Shown here one piece after another: positions 17,930 to 26,969 of a DNA stretch of 64,000 nucleotides. Position 1 is the stretch's first letter; the number at the start of each line of letters is the position of its first letter. A program made the translations under genes and the position numbers. The DNA comes from Fulvivirga lutea. Lineage in GTDB: Bacteria > Bacteroidota > Bacteroidia > Cytophagales > Cyclobacteriaceae. Under the pieces are notes generated by a model. The model had not been told where the DNA came from, ran no database searches, and saw nothing but the letters and a program-made list of their open reading frames with translations. The stretch lies in contig NZ_CP070608.1 in NCBI RefSeq assembly GCF_017068455.1, positions 544,501-608,500 on the forward strand, read 5' to 3'.

Positions 17930-18649
17930 TTAGTTAAATAGACCGTATCTTAAGATACAATAAATCGCTCTAAATCCATCCTTCCAATTAATTTTTTTGC
18001 CTTCTGCATACGTTCTTCCATAGTATGAAATTCCAACCTCATAAAACCTAACGCCCTGTATGCGAGCAAGTTTGGCTGTCACTTCAGGCTCAAAACCAAA
18101 CCTATTCTCCTTTAACGTTAAGCTTTTGGCCATGTCGGTTTTTATGAGCTTGTAACATGTTTCCATATCTGTAAGATTCAGATTGTTCATCATGTTTGAC
18201 AAGAACGTTAACACCGCATTGCCTATTGAATGCCAAAAGAATAAAATCCTATGAGGTTTCCCCCCAACAAATCTACTGCCGTATACAACATCGGCTACGC
18301 CATCGATAACCGGCTGTAAAAGTATATTATACTCTTGCGGATCATATTCAAGATCAGCATCCTGAATAATTAAGAATTCTCCGGTAGCTTCTTTAATTCC
18401 TTTATGGAGAGCTGCACCTTTGCCTTTGTTTTTTGGTTGGGAAAAAAGCTGAATGTCCATATCGGAATTTTCTTTCAGATACGTTTCAATGCGCTCTTTT
18501 GATTTATCTGTGGATGCATCATCCACCATCACTATTTCTTTCTTGATTCCCTTTAATAATTCAACCTCCTTGATTTTGTCAAGAATCAAATGAATTGTTT
18601 TTTCCTCGTTGTAAACAGGAATGATAATCGAAAGTTTATTTATCATCAT
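17930..18649 (-). CDS. Glycosyltransferase family 2, polyprenol-phosphate mannose synthase type
   Basis: 239 residues: a GT2/GT-A domain with SIIIPVYNEEKTI, the VDDASTDKS metal- and nucleotide-binding segment, DADLEYDP as the DxD-type motif, and YGSRFVGG. The overall pattern is that of DPM1-like synthases, which move a sugar from a nucleotide donor to a polyprenyl phosphate at the inner face of the membrane. It overlaps by four bases the multispanning transferase gene upstream, a likely user of the lipid-linked sugar. Confidence 0.9.
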   Translation of the reverse strand: MMINKLSIIIPVYNEEKTIHLILDKIKEVELLKGIKKEIVMVDDASTDKSKERIETYLKENSDMDIQLFSQPKNKGKGAALHKGIKEATGEFLIIQDADLEYDPQEYNILLQPVIDGVADVVYGSRFVGGKPHRILFFWHSIGNAVLTFLSNMMNNLNLTDMETCYKLIKTDMAKSLTLKENRFGFEPEVTAKLARIQGVRFYEVGISYYGRTYAEGKKINWKDGFRAIYCILRYGLFN

Positions 18650-20166
18650 CTTTCGAACTTTAGCAAAAATGTATCTGGATTTTTTAGATGTAGCACCTGC
18701 TTAAATCTATTAGGATATTGGCGCACAGCCGGAAGTAGGTACTGAAATGTATTTCCATACACTTGATCGATCACCACATAATCTACCCGTTGCTTTTCCA
18801 GGTCTGCAATTAATTCTGCAGGATCTTTTGAAAGTTTATAACGCATCGTAAAGTTATCCCCAGCGTAAATAAAAAAGAGAGAAGGCTTCCCACAACTCAC
18901 AACGGCCTCTTTTTCGTTCTGTTTAATCCATTCAGCTACTTTAAAATATTGTTCCCAGGCTGGCGGAAAAGGTGCTTTTGCCTTTGCAGATAATTCATTG
19001 AGTGGCGATATAAGAAAAAGAATGATCACTAAAGGAGCATAGTTTACCACAGAACTAATTTCCTGCTGCCCGCGTATTGCTTTAAACAACTCGTAAAATC
19101 CTTTAAGCAAACCAATCCAAAGAATTGGTATTATCGGAACGATGAACCTAACGCCAATCCATACATCTGGCCAAATCATTAATATGCCAAACGTGCCCAA
19201 TAAATAACCAAGAATAAGCCAGTTGTATTTTTTGATTTTAATAACACCATAGGTAGTTAGCCCCACGATTATAAGTCCGAATACCCACTCTTTAAATTCT
19301 ATTGGTTGCGAATAATTAGGGCCATAATTAAATAAAGCATCAGGGATTTCTCGTGTGATGTATCTTGAAAAGTTACTCCAAAACCTATCGATATAATCGC
19401 TAAAATCAGCAACCCCGAGTGATGGGTTGTACGGGTTAATCATTTTTAACTGATTCATATAGGAGGTGCCTCCTAACGATTGCCCTCGAATGAACCACGG
19501 CAAACCTCCCACTACTAAGCCCCCGATTGAGGCTCCTAATAGTTTCCAATTTTTAGATATCAAGAAATACAGACCTAAACCGCCCAGTATGGCAACACCT
19601 AACGACCGAACGTAATAGGCAATGACCATGAACAGTATAGTTAAAATGAAGTTCTTGTTTTTTATAGTTATCTCGCTGATATCAGTATTAGTGATAAAAT
19701 AAATGGCTAAAAGACTAAAGAACATGTAAGGCACTTCAGACATCATCAAAGACCCGTAAAAAAGTGCATGACTATTTACTACCGTAAGCATTGATACAAC
19801 AAAGGCCGTGATATAATTATTAGTAAACCGAGCTGTTAGTATGAACGTCAACCAAATAGAAGCGAAAAGAAATAACCCGTTCAACAGCTTAACGCCTACA
19901 ACACTATCACTCACCACTAATATTGCACTTATGATTGCCGGATAGCCTGGTGGATAATGGTTGTTCGGACTTTTTGTTACTCGGGAAATGTTCACATAAC
20001 CTTCGCCTTGTGCTATGGCTTTTCCTAGCGAGTAATAACTTGCATTATCTCCCAGTAAAGCAAGTTTCGAATCAAAGGTTAGTGAATAGGAAATAACAAA
20101 TGACAGTGCTACGATACCAACAAATATCCACTTGTATTTTTCTCCTGTAAGCTGTTTTTCTTCCAT
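18646..20166 (-). CDS. Multispanning membrane glycosyltransferase, GT39/ArnT (PMT) type
   Basis: 506 residues with about ten hydrophobic helices. The first extracytoplasmic loop has the acidic pattern of GT-C enzymes (LLGDNASYYSLGKAIAQGEG), followed by NNHYPPGYPAIISAIL. It is expected to transfer a sugar from a polyprenyl-phosphate carrier to an acceptor on the periplasmic side. The GT2 gene immediately downstream, overlapping by four bases, would make that carrier. The acceptor (lipid, glycan or protein) cannot be told. The 175 bases upstream of it to the next divergent gene hold no recognisable feature. Confidence 0.83.
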   Translation of the reverse strand: MEEKQLTGEKYKWIFVGIVALSFVISYSLTFDSKLALLGDNASYYSLGKAIAQGEGYVNISRVTKSPNNHYPPGYPAIISAILVVSDSVVGVKLLNGLFLFASIWLTFILTARFTNNYITAFVVSMLTVVNSHALFYGSLMMSEVPYMFFSLLAIYFITNTDISEITIKNKNFILTILFMVIAYYVRSLGVAILGGLGLYFLISKNWKLLGASIGGLVVGGLPWFIRGQSLGGTSYMNQLKMINPYNPSLGVADFSDYIDRFWSNFSRYITREIPDALFNYGPNYSQPIEFKEWVFGLIIVGLTTYGVIKIKKYNWLILGYLLGTFGILMIWPDVWIGVRFIVPIIPILWIGLLKGFYELFKAIRGQQEISSVVNYAPLVIILFLISPLNELSAKAKAPFPPAWEQYFKVAEWIKQNEKEAVVSCGKPSLFFIYAGDNFTMRYKLSKDPAELIADLEKQRVDYVVIDQVYGNTFQYLLPAVRQYPNRFKQVLHLKNPDTFLLKFER

Positions 20167-20341
20167 TGAAAATTAATGAGCGGTAAAGATAACTTCTATT
20201 TCGACATAAGAAAATCGGAAAGTATGCTTAAAAGAGGCTCTATCTGAATAATTTATTAGTGACTTGTCGGTTAGCTGGCCAATATTTTTTGCAGACGAAT
20301 GTTAATCACCGTTCTTTTGTTATAGATTAAAAATAAACCCG

Positions 20342-21259
20342 ATGAGACGAATTGCCTTTAGTATAATTTTAGTTTCTATAGTTATTGGTGTTTTTTCAAG
20401 CTGCCAGAAAAGTGCTAACTCTAATCCCAACAAAGTTTCTGCTATACAAAATAAAGAGTTTAGCGATTATTGGTATGCAGGCGTGGCGGAGATAGATTCC
20501 TACAACTTAACGCAAGCTCGTTATGGTGAACAGCATGAAGGTAAGGCCGTACTCATTTTTGTAACCGAGCCATTTTCTAAAAGCAAGCAGGTGAAGCTCG
20601 ATTACCCTGATCAAAATCCAAAGGATAATCAGACGGTATTAAAACTGAACTTTACGAAAAAGTTTACAACCGGGATTTATCCTTATAGCATGATGCTATC
20701 AACCTTTACGCCTGTTGAAAGAAACAAATATGAAAGCACGGAGAAAGTTACCATGAGCTCTCAGGAATGGTGTGGACACGTTTTCGCTCAGATGAATTTA
20801 AAAAATGATCATTATAATTTAGCCTCTTACTCTTATTTTGAGCAAGAGGGTGATATTCATGTTGAAGTTGAAAAGCAACTGTTGGAGGATGAGATCTGGA
20901 ATTTAATAAGACTCGAGCCGCAATCATTGCCTACTGGTACTATAGAAGTTATTCCAGGTTTGTTCCATACACGATTACTGCATAAGAACATGAAGCCAAA
21001 AATGGCGTATGCTTCTGTTACTAATGATAAAACTAAAACATCGTTCAGGTTAGAATACCCTGAAGATAAACGTGTTTTAACAATAGAGTTTGAGTCTGCT
21101 TTTCCACATAAAATTCTTTCCTGGACAGAAAAACTCATCGGACTTAATGGAAAAGAAATTACTACAACCGCAACGCTTGATAAAACTTTATTGATTGATT
21201 ACTGGAGCAAAAATCAAAACAAACATTCTTATTTACGAGATTCTTTAAACCTTCAATAA
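20342..21259 (+). CDS. Conserved lipoprotein, function unknown
   Basis: 305 residues. A signal peptide with lipobox FSSCQ (Cys at about residue 21) gives a membrane-anchored periplasmic protein. The mature part is mostly beta strand, with motifs such as YWYAGVAEIDSYNLTQARYG and SSQEWCGHVFAQMN that recur in a Bacteroidota family which, from memory, is sometimes given an unrelated septum-formation name. No catalytic motif is visible. Six bases separate it from the aminotransferase gene, so the two may be co-transcribed. Confidence 0.75.
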   Translation: MRRIAFSIILVSIVIGVFSSCQKSANSNPNKVSAIQNKEFSDYWYAGVAEIDSYNLTQARYGEQHEGKAVLIFVTEPFSKSKQVKLDYPDQNPKDNQTVLKLNFTKKFTTGIYPYSMMLSTFTPVERNKYESTEKVTMSSQEWCGHVFAQMNLKNDHYNLASYSYFEQEGDIHVEVEKQLLEDEIWNLIRLEPQSLPTGTIEVIPGLFHTRLLHKNMKPKMAYASVTNDKTKTSFRLEYPEDKRVLTIEFESAFPHKILSWTEKLIGLNGKEITTTATLDKTLLIDYWSKNQNKHSYLRDSLNLQ

Positions 21260-21265
21260 TATGGC

Positions 21266-22435
21266 GTGAATGATTACATTTACTCCATGTTGAAGTGCCA
21301 AAAGGACAAATTCTCACTCGATAGTTCTGTTACATATCTGAATTGTGCCTATATGTCGCCACTGTTAAAAAGTGTAGAACAGATTGGTATTGAGGCAATT
21401 CAAAAAAAACAAAAGCCCTGGAACATCGCTCCCTCAGATTTCTTTACCGGAGTAAATAATTTAAAAAAGTCGTTTTCTGAGCTAATTAATGCATCAAATA
21501 CAGAAAGTATTGCGCTTATTCCCTCCGTATCTTATGGCATTGCTACAGTGGCAAAAAACATCCCATTAAAAAAAGGCGAAAAAGTTGTAGTGCTTGACGA
21601 GCAATTTCCGAGTAACTATTATTCGTGGAAACGCTTAACTGATAATTCAGATGCCGAGTTGGTGGTTATAAAAAGACCAAAGTCTACCAGTATTGGAGAA
21701 GACTGGAATGCAGCCATTATTAATGCTATTGACAGCAGCGTAAAAGTGGTTTCCATGGCGCACGTTCATTGGGCTGATGGCACACTTTTTAAGCTGGAAG
21801 AAATAAGTGCCCTATGCAAAAAAGTTGGTGCTTTGCTTATCATCGATGGCACACAGTCTGTAGGTGCATTGCCTTTTGACGTTCAAAAAATTAAACCCGA
21901 TGCTCTAATTTGTGCGGGCTACAAATGGCTTCTTGGCCCTTATTCTCAAGGGGTTGCCTATTATGGAGAGTATTTTAATAATGGAAAGCCTATTGAAGAA
22001 AATTGGATCAATAGATTTGAAAGTGAAGATTTTACTGGGTTAGTAAATTATAACGATAATTATCAAGCCGGAGCTTTTCGCTATTCTGTAGGTGAACATA
22101 GCAATTTCATTTTGGTGCCTATGTTAAATGAAGCCTTCACAAACATCTTAAATTGGGGAGTAGATAATATTCAATCCTACTGCAAAAATTTGATCGCTGA
22201 GAGTATAGATGAGTTAACATCTGCGGGCTACAGATTAGAACACTCGGAGTTCAGAAGTAATCACCTGTTTGGAATACGGTTGAATGACGCGTCAAGAATG
22301 GAGCAGTTGAAGACCAAAATTCAAAATCAGAATATTTCTGTTTCCTATAGAGGTGATGCTATCAGGCTCTCTCCTAATGTATATAATGATTCTACTGACA
22401 TCGAAAAGTTGAAAAACTGCCTACTAACAAACTAA
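21266..22435 (+). CDS. Class V aminotransferase-fold PLP enzyme
   Basis: 389 residues from a GTG at 21266; an ATG at 21287 would shorten it by seven residues and fits the homology equally well. The fold type I class V pattern is clear: YLNCAYMSPL near the start, VVLDEQFPSNYYSWKR, HVHWADGTLFKLEEIS, LLIIDGTQSVGALPFDV with the PLP-ring Asp, and the Schiff-base Lys in ICAGYKWLLGPYSQG. Relatives include isopenicillin N epimerase-like enzymes and selenocysteine lyases; the substrate is unknown. The next gene begins one base after the stop codon. Confidence 0.88.
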   Translation: MNDYIYSMLKCQKDKFSLDSSVTYLNCAYMSPLLKSVEQIGIEAIQKKQKPWNIAPSDFFTGVNNLKKSFSELINASNTESIALIPSVSYGIATVAKNIPLKKGEKVVVLDEQFPSNYYSWKRLTDNSDAELVVIKRPKSTSIGEDWNAAIINAIDSSVKVVSMAHVHWADGTLFKLEEISALCKKVGALLIIDGTQSVGALPFDVQKIKPDALICAGYKWLLGPYSQGVAYYGEYFNNGKPIEENWINRFESEDFTGLVNYNDNYQAGAFRYSVGEHSNFILVPMLNEAFTNILNWGVDNIQSYCKNLIAESIDELTSAGYRLEHSEFRSNHLFGIRLNDASRMEQLKTKIQNQNISVSYRGDAIRLSPNVYNDSTDIEKLKNCLLTN

Positions 22436-22436
22436 A

Positions 22437-23879
22437 ATGAAAGCATTAAAAATCTCTCTCGTTGTAATTATTGCAGTTGTTGCTGCCTATTTTATTGGTC
22501 CACAGGTTGAAATAGGCGAGTTGTCAAAGACATTACCCGAGGTGCCGAATAATCTAACCGTTTTAGAAGCTTTTATAAATGAACGAGAGGATTCTATTCC
22601 AAATATTAAACCTGATAATGAGGGTAGAATTATCTGGGCCAATGGTAAGCCAGAAGTAACTGAATATAGTATTGTCTATTTACATGGATTTTCTGCCAGT
22701 CAGGAAGAGGGAGATCCTATCCATGAAAATTTAGCAAAGCGTTACGGCTGCAATTTATACCTACCAAGAATAGCCGGTCATGGGCTGAACGAAGAAGAAG
22801 CAATGCTGGATCTCACTGCTGAAAAAATGATGCAAAGTGCTGCAGAGGCAATTGCCATAGGTATGCAGATTGGTAAAAAAGTAATTCTGGTAACAACCTC
22901 CACAGGTGGCACTTATGGCTTGTATTTAGCAGAAAATAACCCCGCCATCGAAGCACTCATTTTATATTCACCTAATATTCAAATCTACGATCCTAATTCT
23001 TGGTTATTATCTAAACCATGGGGTCTGCAACTTGCCCGTTTAGTAAAAGGCACTAAGTATAATGAGTGGGAAATTGAAGCGAATAGAGCTAACTACTGGA
23101 CAAATAAATACCGCTTAGAAGTTCTTACGGAATTGCAGGTTATGGTAGAAACCACCATGACGAAAGAAACTTTTGAAAAAGTTACACAGCCTGTTTTCTT
23201 GGGCTATTATTATAAAAACGAGGAAGAGCAGGATAACACTGTTTCAGTTCCTGCCATGTTAGAAATGTATGAACATCTCGGCACACCTGATGAGTTGAAA
23301 AGAAAAGTGGCGTTTCCTGAGGCAGGACATCATGTAATTGGCTCAGACCTTACTTCCGGTGCTTACGAACAGGTAGAAATTGAAACAATTAAATTTTTGG
23401 AGGAGGTAGTAGGTCTTAAACCAACAGTGAAGAAGGAGTTGAAACCAGAAACGATTAACCAGGTAAGCAATTCATTAAAGTCCATTCTTTCTGAGGACAT
23501 AAAATTCCTAAGCGAAAATGATCGCAAATATAATTTAGAGGCTGTTGATTTAAATGGAGATAATGCTCCTGAATATTTTGTTCAATTTCAATCTTCGTAT
23601 TTCTGTGGTTCTGGTGGTTGCACCTTCCTGCTTTTAAGTTCTGATATGCAGCTCATTACGCGTTTCACTGTAACCAATGCTCCCATTTTTGTAGAACCGG
23701 CATTTAAGAATGATTGGAAAATTCTACTCACAAAAAGCAATGATGAGTTCAAAGAAATGGCCTATGATAATGGTTCATACCCATCTAATCCATCCATTTT
23801 GAATAAAGCGCCTTACGATGCACCAAGCGGTCATGCGCAAGTTTTATTTGATAATTCTGAACTGAAATACTCTTTTTAA
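22437..23879 (+). CDS. Membrane-anchored alpha/beta hydrolase with extra C-terminal domain
   Basis: 480 residues. An N-terminal signal or anchor helix (residues 5-24) precedes an alpha/beta-hydrolase domain: YLHGFSASQEEGDP (oxyanion region), nucleophile Ser155 in VTTSTGGTYG (T-T-S-T-G instead of the usual G-x-S-x-G), and the catalytic His in EAGHHVIGSD. The last about 140 residues form a second domain with VDLNGDNAPEYFVQF and FCGSGGCTFLLLS, a pattern also seen in stand-alone secreted proteins. An envelope lipase or esterase is likely. It lies one base after the class V enzyme gene. Confidence 0.85.
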   Translation: MKALKISLVVIIAVVAAYFIGPQVEIGELSKTLPEVPNNLTVLEAFINEREDSIPNIKPDNEGRIIWANGKPEVTEYSIVYLHGFSASQEEGDPIHENLAKRYGCNLYLPRIAGHGLNEEEAMLDLTAEKMMQSAAEAIAIGMQIGKKVILVTTSTGGTYGLYLAENNPAIEALILYSPNIQIYDPNSWLLSKPWGLQLARLVKGTKYNEWEIEANRANYWTNKYRLEVLTELQVMVETTMTKETFEKVTQPVFLGYYYKNEEEQDNTVSVPAMLEMYEHLGTPDELKRKVAFPEAGHHVIGSDLTSGAYEQVEIETIKFLEEVVGLKPTVKKELKPETINQVSNSLKSILSEDIKFLSENDRKYNLEAVDLNGDNAPEYFVQFQSSYFCGSGGCTFLLLSSDMQLITRFTVTNAPIFVEPAFKNDWKILLTKSNDEFKEMAYDNGSYPSNPSILNKAPYDAPSGHAQVLFDNSELKYSF

Positions 23880-23981
23880 AGCCCTTCTAACCATCTGAAT
23901 TTAAGGCATTTCCTTTCGAGATATGTAACCTTTTTTTTAGATTCACGTCTAAACTCTACATTTAGGAATTAATTAAATTTA

Positions 23982-24308
23982 ATGAAAGGCACGAACCTAG
24001 GCGAATTCGAAGAGCTCATTCTGTTAGTTATTGGCGTATTAGACACTAATGCTTACGGAGCAGCTATTATCAGTCAACTCGAAGAGCAAACGGATAGAAA
24101 ACCCAGTGTTGGCGCTGTACATTCTTCTCTTAACAGGCTGGTAGAAAAGGGTTATTTGAAATCGAGAACCGGTGAATCAACTGCCTCCCGTAGAGGTCGA
24201 AGAAAAATTTATTATGACCTCACCGCTGCAGGCCAAAATGCACTCATTAAAACAAGAGAAATGCGAAATTATCTCTTCTCATTAATTCCAAACATTTCTG
24301 CCGAATGA
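23982..24308 (+). CDS. PadR family transcriptional regulator
   Basis: 108 residues, the size of small PadR proteins. The winged-helix domain opens with NLGEFEELILLVIGVL, followed by the wing SRTGESTASRRGRRKIYYDL and a short C-terminal dimerisation helix. The last four bases overlap the ATG of the FtsX-type permease with a permease-prefix domain, the standard PadR-permease pair of Bacteroidota. It probably represses this operon in response to a ligand or envelope signal. Confidence 0.93.
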   Translation: MKGTNLGEFEELILLVIGVLDTNAYGAAIISQLEEQTDRKPSVGAVHSSLNRLVEKGYLKSRTGESTASRRGRRKIYYDLTAAGQNALIKTREMRNYLFSLIPNISAE

Positions 24309-26896
24309 AAGAGAATGAACTCATAGATCCACCGGAGTGGCCTTTTAAACTTCTACGCTTTTTCTGTAAAGAAGAGCTTGTGGAACAAGTGGAAGGTGAT
24401 ATGATGGAAACATTCGATTATCGGGTGGAAACTCTGGGATTGAGCAAAGCCAAATGGCTCTTGTACAGAGATGTCTTTAGCATGCTCCGCCCTTTCGCAA
24501 TCAAAGGAATCAATTTCAAGAACTCAAACAACATCACTATGCTTATTAATTATTTTAAACTCACTATTAGAGGGATTAAATCCAATAAAGTTACCTCAGC
24601 CATCAGCATCTTTGGCCTTGCGTTAGCCATTTCCTGCTGTATTGTGCTTTTTCTGTTTGCACAAATAATCATTAATGCGAATGATTTTATTGAAGATGCT
24701 GACCAAATACATATGGTTACAAGTAAAGCCAAAAATCAAAGTGGTGACGAATTTATTTGGGGCAAAACTCCAGACTTCATCGGTTCAGATTTTGAGGAAC
24801 AGCAAGATGGCCCCTTTATGATGACCCGTTACACAAAATCGTCAGCTGTGGTAAGGCATGGTGATATTGTTATTGAAGAACCTATTGAATATGTGAGCGA
24901 GGATTTCTTAAACATTTTCAGTTTTGAATTAACCGATGGTGACAAATCAGCTTTAGAAAAACCGACCCAAATAGTATTAAGTCACAAAGCAGCTACTAAA
25001 TTTTTTGGTGAGGGCTACCCTTTGAACAAGGAATTGAGTTTGATAATAAATGGAGAAAATGTGCCTGTAACTGTGGGAGCTGTTGCAGCAAAATTTCCCA
25101 ACAATACCTATTTCGATTTTAATATTTTGGTGAATGAAAAGCTGAATCCAACTACAGAAAGTAATGCCGGAAGCATGACCAATGCCACGTTCTTTAAATT
25201 CAAAAATCCATCGATTAAAGATCAGTTTGAATCGAGCCAAAAAAACTGGGTTGCCATGTATAATGCCACTGATCCTAAATATAAAATTAGTGGGTTTAGT
25301 TTAATTGCCTTTGATGAAATTAAGAATACTCCTTACAATATCGCAGGTAATGTAGTAGGCAGAGAAAATATTTCCACTTTATATGGCATTATATTTTTCG
25401 GTGGTTTGCTCCTCTTTATTGCCTGCTTCAACTACATAAATATTGCATTGGTTTCAGCCACCAAAAGGTTGAAGGAAATAGGCATGAGAAAAAGCTTAGG
25501 AGCTACCAAATCTCAGCTAATCAACCAATTTTTAAGTGAGAATATTTTCCTTTGTATTTTCTCTGCTTTGGCTGGGTTAATCATTGCGCAAATTGCCCTC
25601 ATACCCATATTCAATTCCTTCTTCCCGTTAGATTTCACAATAGATTTTACCTCGTTGCAATTGTGGATCTTTTTATTTGTAACGGCTTTGTTTACAGGAC
25701 TTATTTCTGGCCTATACCCAGCTTTTTATGTATCCTCTTTCAATGCCAATGAGATATTTAAAGGAAGTGAAAAGCTGGGCTCTAATAAAAACGTGATTTT
25801 TAAGATATTCCTCGGCATTCAATTTGGTTTCACCTTTTTAATCATCTTTTCAGGCATTGCTTTTATTAACAACAGCCATTTTCAGAAAGAGCTCAGCTGG
25901 GGGTATGACAACTCTAATTTGATGGTGATTCCAACCTCCAATAAAAGCCAGTTTTTAGCATTTAAAGATAAAGTATCGCAATACCCTGAAGTAAAAAATA
26001 TCGCCACGGCTGCCGGTCATGTAGGCAACAAGGCAAGCAGTATAGACATAGTTGTAAACGATGAAAAATCCCCGGTTTTAACCTACGATGTTAGTGCTAA
26101 TTACATCGATCTGATGGAACTCGAGCTTATTGAAGGCAGAAACTTCGACCAGAATAAGGCCTCTGATTTTGATAACGGACTAATCGTTAATGAATCCTTT
26201 ATTAAGAAATATATGATTGCCAATATTGAAAATGACCCAGTGATCACTGCGGACAAAAGATATAGGATTTTAGGTGTGGTGGAAGATTTCCATTATGACA
26301 ATTTCTACTTCCCAATCGATGCCGCAGTATTCCGATTATCTTCTGACACTACCAATACTATGATATTAGCCAAAATTGAAGGCACTGCAGATTTGGCCGA
26401 AACGCGATATAAAATGAGTAAAGATTGGGTAAGCCTATTCCCGGATTATCCTTTTAATGGATACTTACAAAGTGAAATTTTCGATGACTACTATCGGCAA
26501 ATGTCAATTCCTACCAACATTCTAATCCTATTCGCCACGATTTCAATCATTCTATCTTCCATCGGGTTATATGGTTTAGTTTCATTGGCTTTAGCTAAAA
26601 AGATGAAAGAAATAAGTATCAGGAAAGTGATGGGTGCCACCATGAAACACATTACAATCATTACGAATAAGCCTTATTTAATTATCCTTTCTGTGAGTTT
26701 GATTCTTGCCTTACCAGTGAGCCATATGCTGGTAGATGGGTACTTAGATCAGGTTAATGCATTTCACGTACCAATCGATTTAAGGGTAATTTTACCGAGT
26801 ATATTATTAATCACGCTGGCTATTTTCTCCACTATTGGGTTGAACCTTTTAAAAGTAGCGAAATCCAGACCTGCTGAAAACTTAAAAGAGAGATAA
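24305..26896 (+). CDS. MacB/FtsX-type ABC permease with permease-prefix domain
   Basis: 863 residues. The first about 75 residues are the permease prefix domain typical of PadR-linked transporters (PPEWPFKLLRFFCKEELVEQ). Then follow two repeats, each with a MacB periplasmic core and FtsX permease helices: first helix near residues 95-120, a bundle with RLKEIGMRKSLGAT near 395-410, and a second bundle near the C-terminus with KKMKEISIRKVMGAT. The duplicated E-I-x-x-R-K-x-x-G-A-T coupling motif contacts an ATPase, which is not encoded here. It probably has a mechanotransmission or export role in the inner membrane. Confidence 0.92.
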   Translation: MKENELIDPPEWPFKLLRFFCKEELVEQVEGDMMETFDYRVETLGLSKAKWLLYRDVFSMLRPFAIKGINFKNSNNITMLINYFKLTIRGIKSNKVTSAISIFGLALAISCCIVLFLFAQIIINANDFIEDADQIHMVTSKAKNQSGDEFIWGKTPDFIGSDFEEQQDGPFMMTRYTKSSAVVRHGDIVIEEPIEYVSEDFLNIFSFELTDGDKSALEKPTQIVLSHKAATKFFGEGYPLNKELSLIINGENVPVTVGAVAAKFPNNTYFDFNILVNEKLNPTTESNAGSMTNATFFKFKNPSIKDQFESSQKNWVAMYNATDPKYKISGFSLIAFDEIKNTPYNIAGNVVGRENISTLYGIIFFGGLLLFIACFNYINIALVSATKRLKEIGMRKSLGATKSQLINQFLSENIFLCIFSALAGLIIAQIALIPIFNSFFPLDFTIDFTSLQLWIFLFVTALFTGLISGLYPAFYVSSFNANEIFKGSEKLGSNKNVIFKIFLGIQFGFTFLIIFSGIAFINNSHFQKELSWGYDNSNLMVIPTSNKSQFLAFKDKVSQYPEVKNIATAAGHVGNKASSIDIVVNDEKSPVLTYDVSANYIDLMELELIEGRNFDQNKASDFDNGLIVNESFIKKYMIANIENDPVITADKRYRILGVVEDFHYDNFYFPIDAAVFRLSSDTTNTMILAKIEGTADLAETRYKMSKDWVSLFPDYPFNGYLQSEIFDDYYRQMSIPTNILILFATISIILSSIGLYGLVSLALAKKMKEISIRKVMGATMKHITIITNKPYLIILSVSLILALPVSHMLVDGYLDQVNAFHVPIDLRVILPSILLITLAIFSTIGLNLLKVAKSRPAENLKER

Positions 26897-26969
26897 CTCA
26901 ACTTAATCTCTGATTCTCGTCATTCCTACCCGGTTAAATGGATACTACTTTTAGTATTCATTTAACTAG

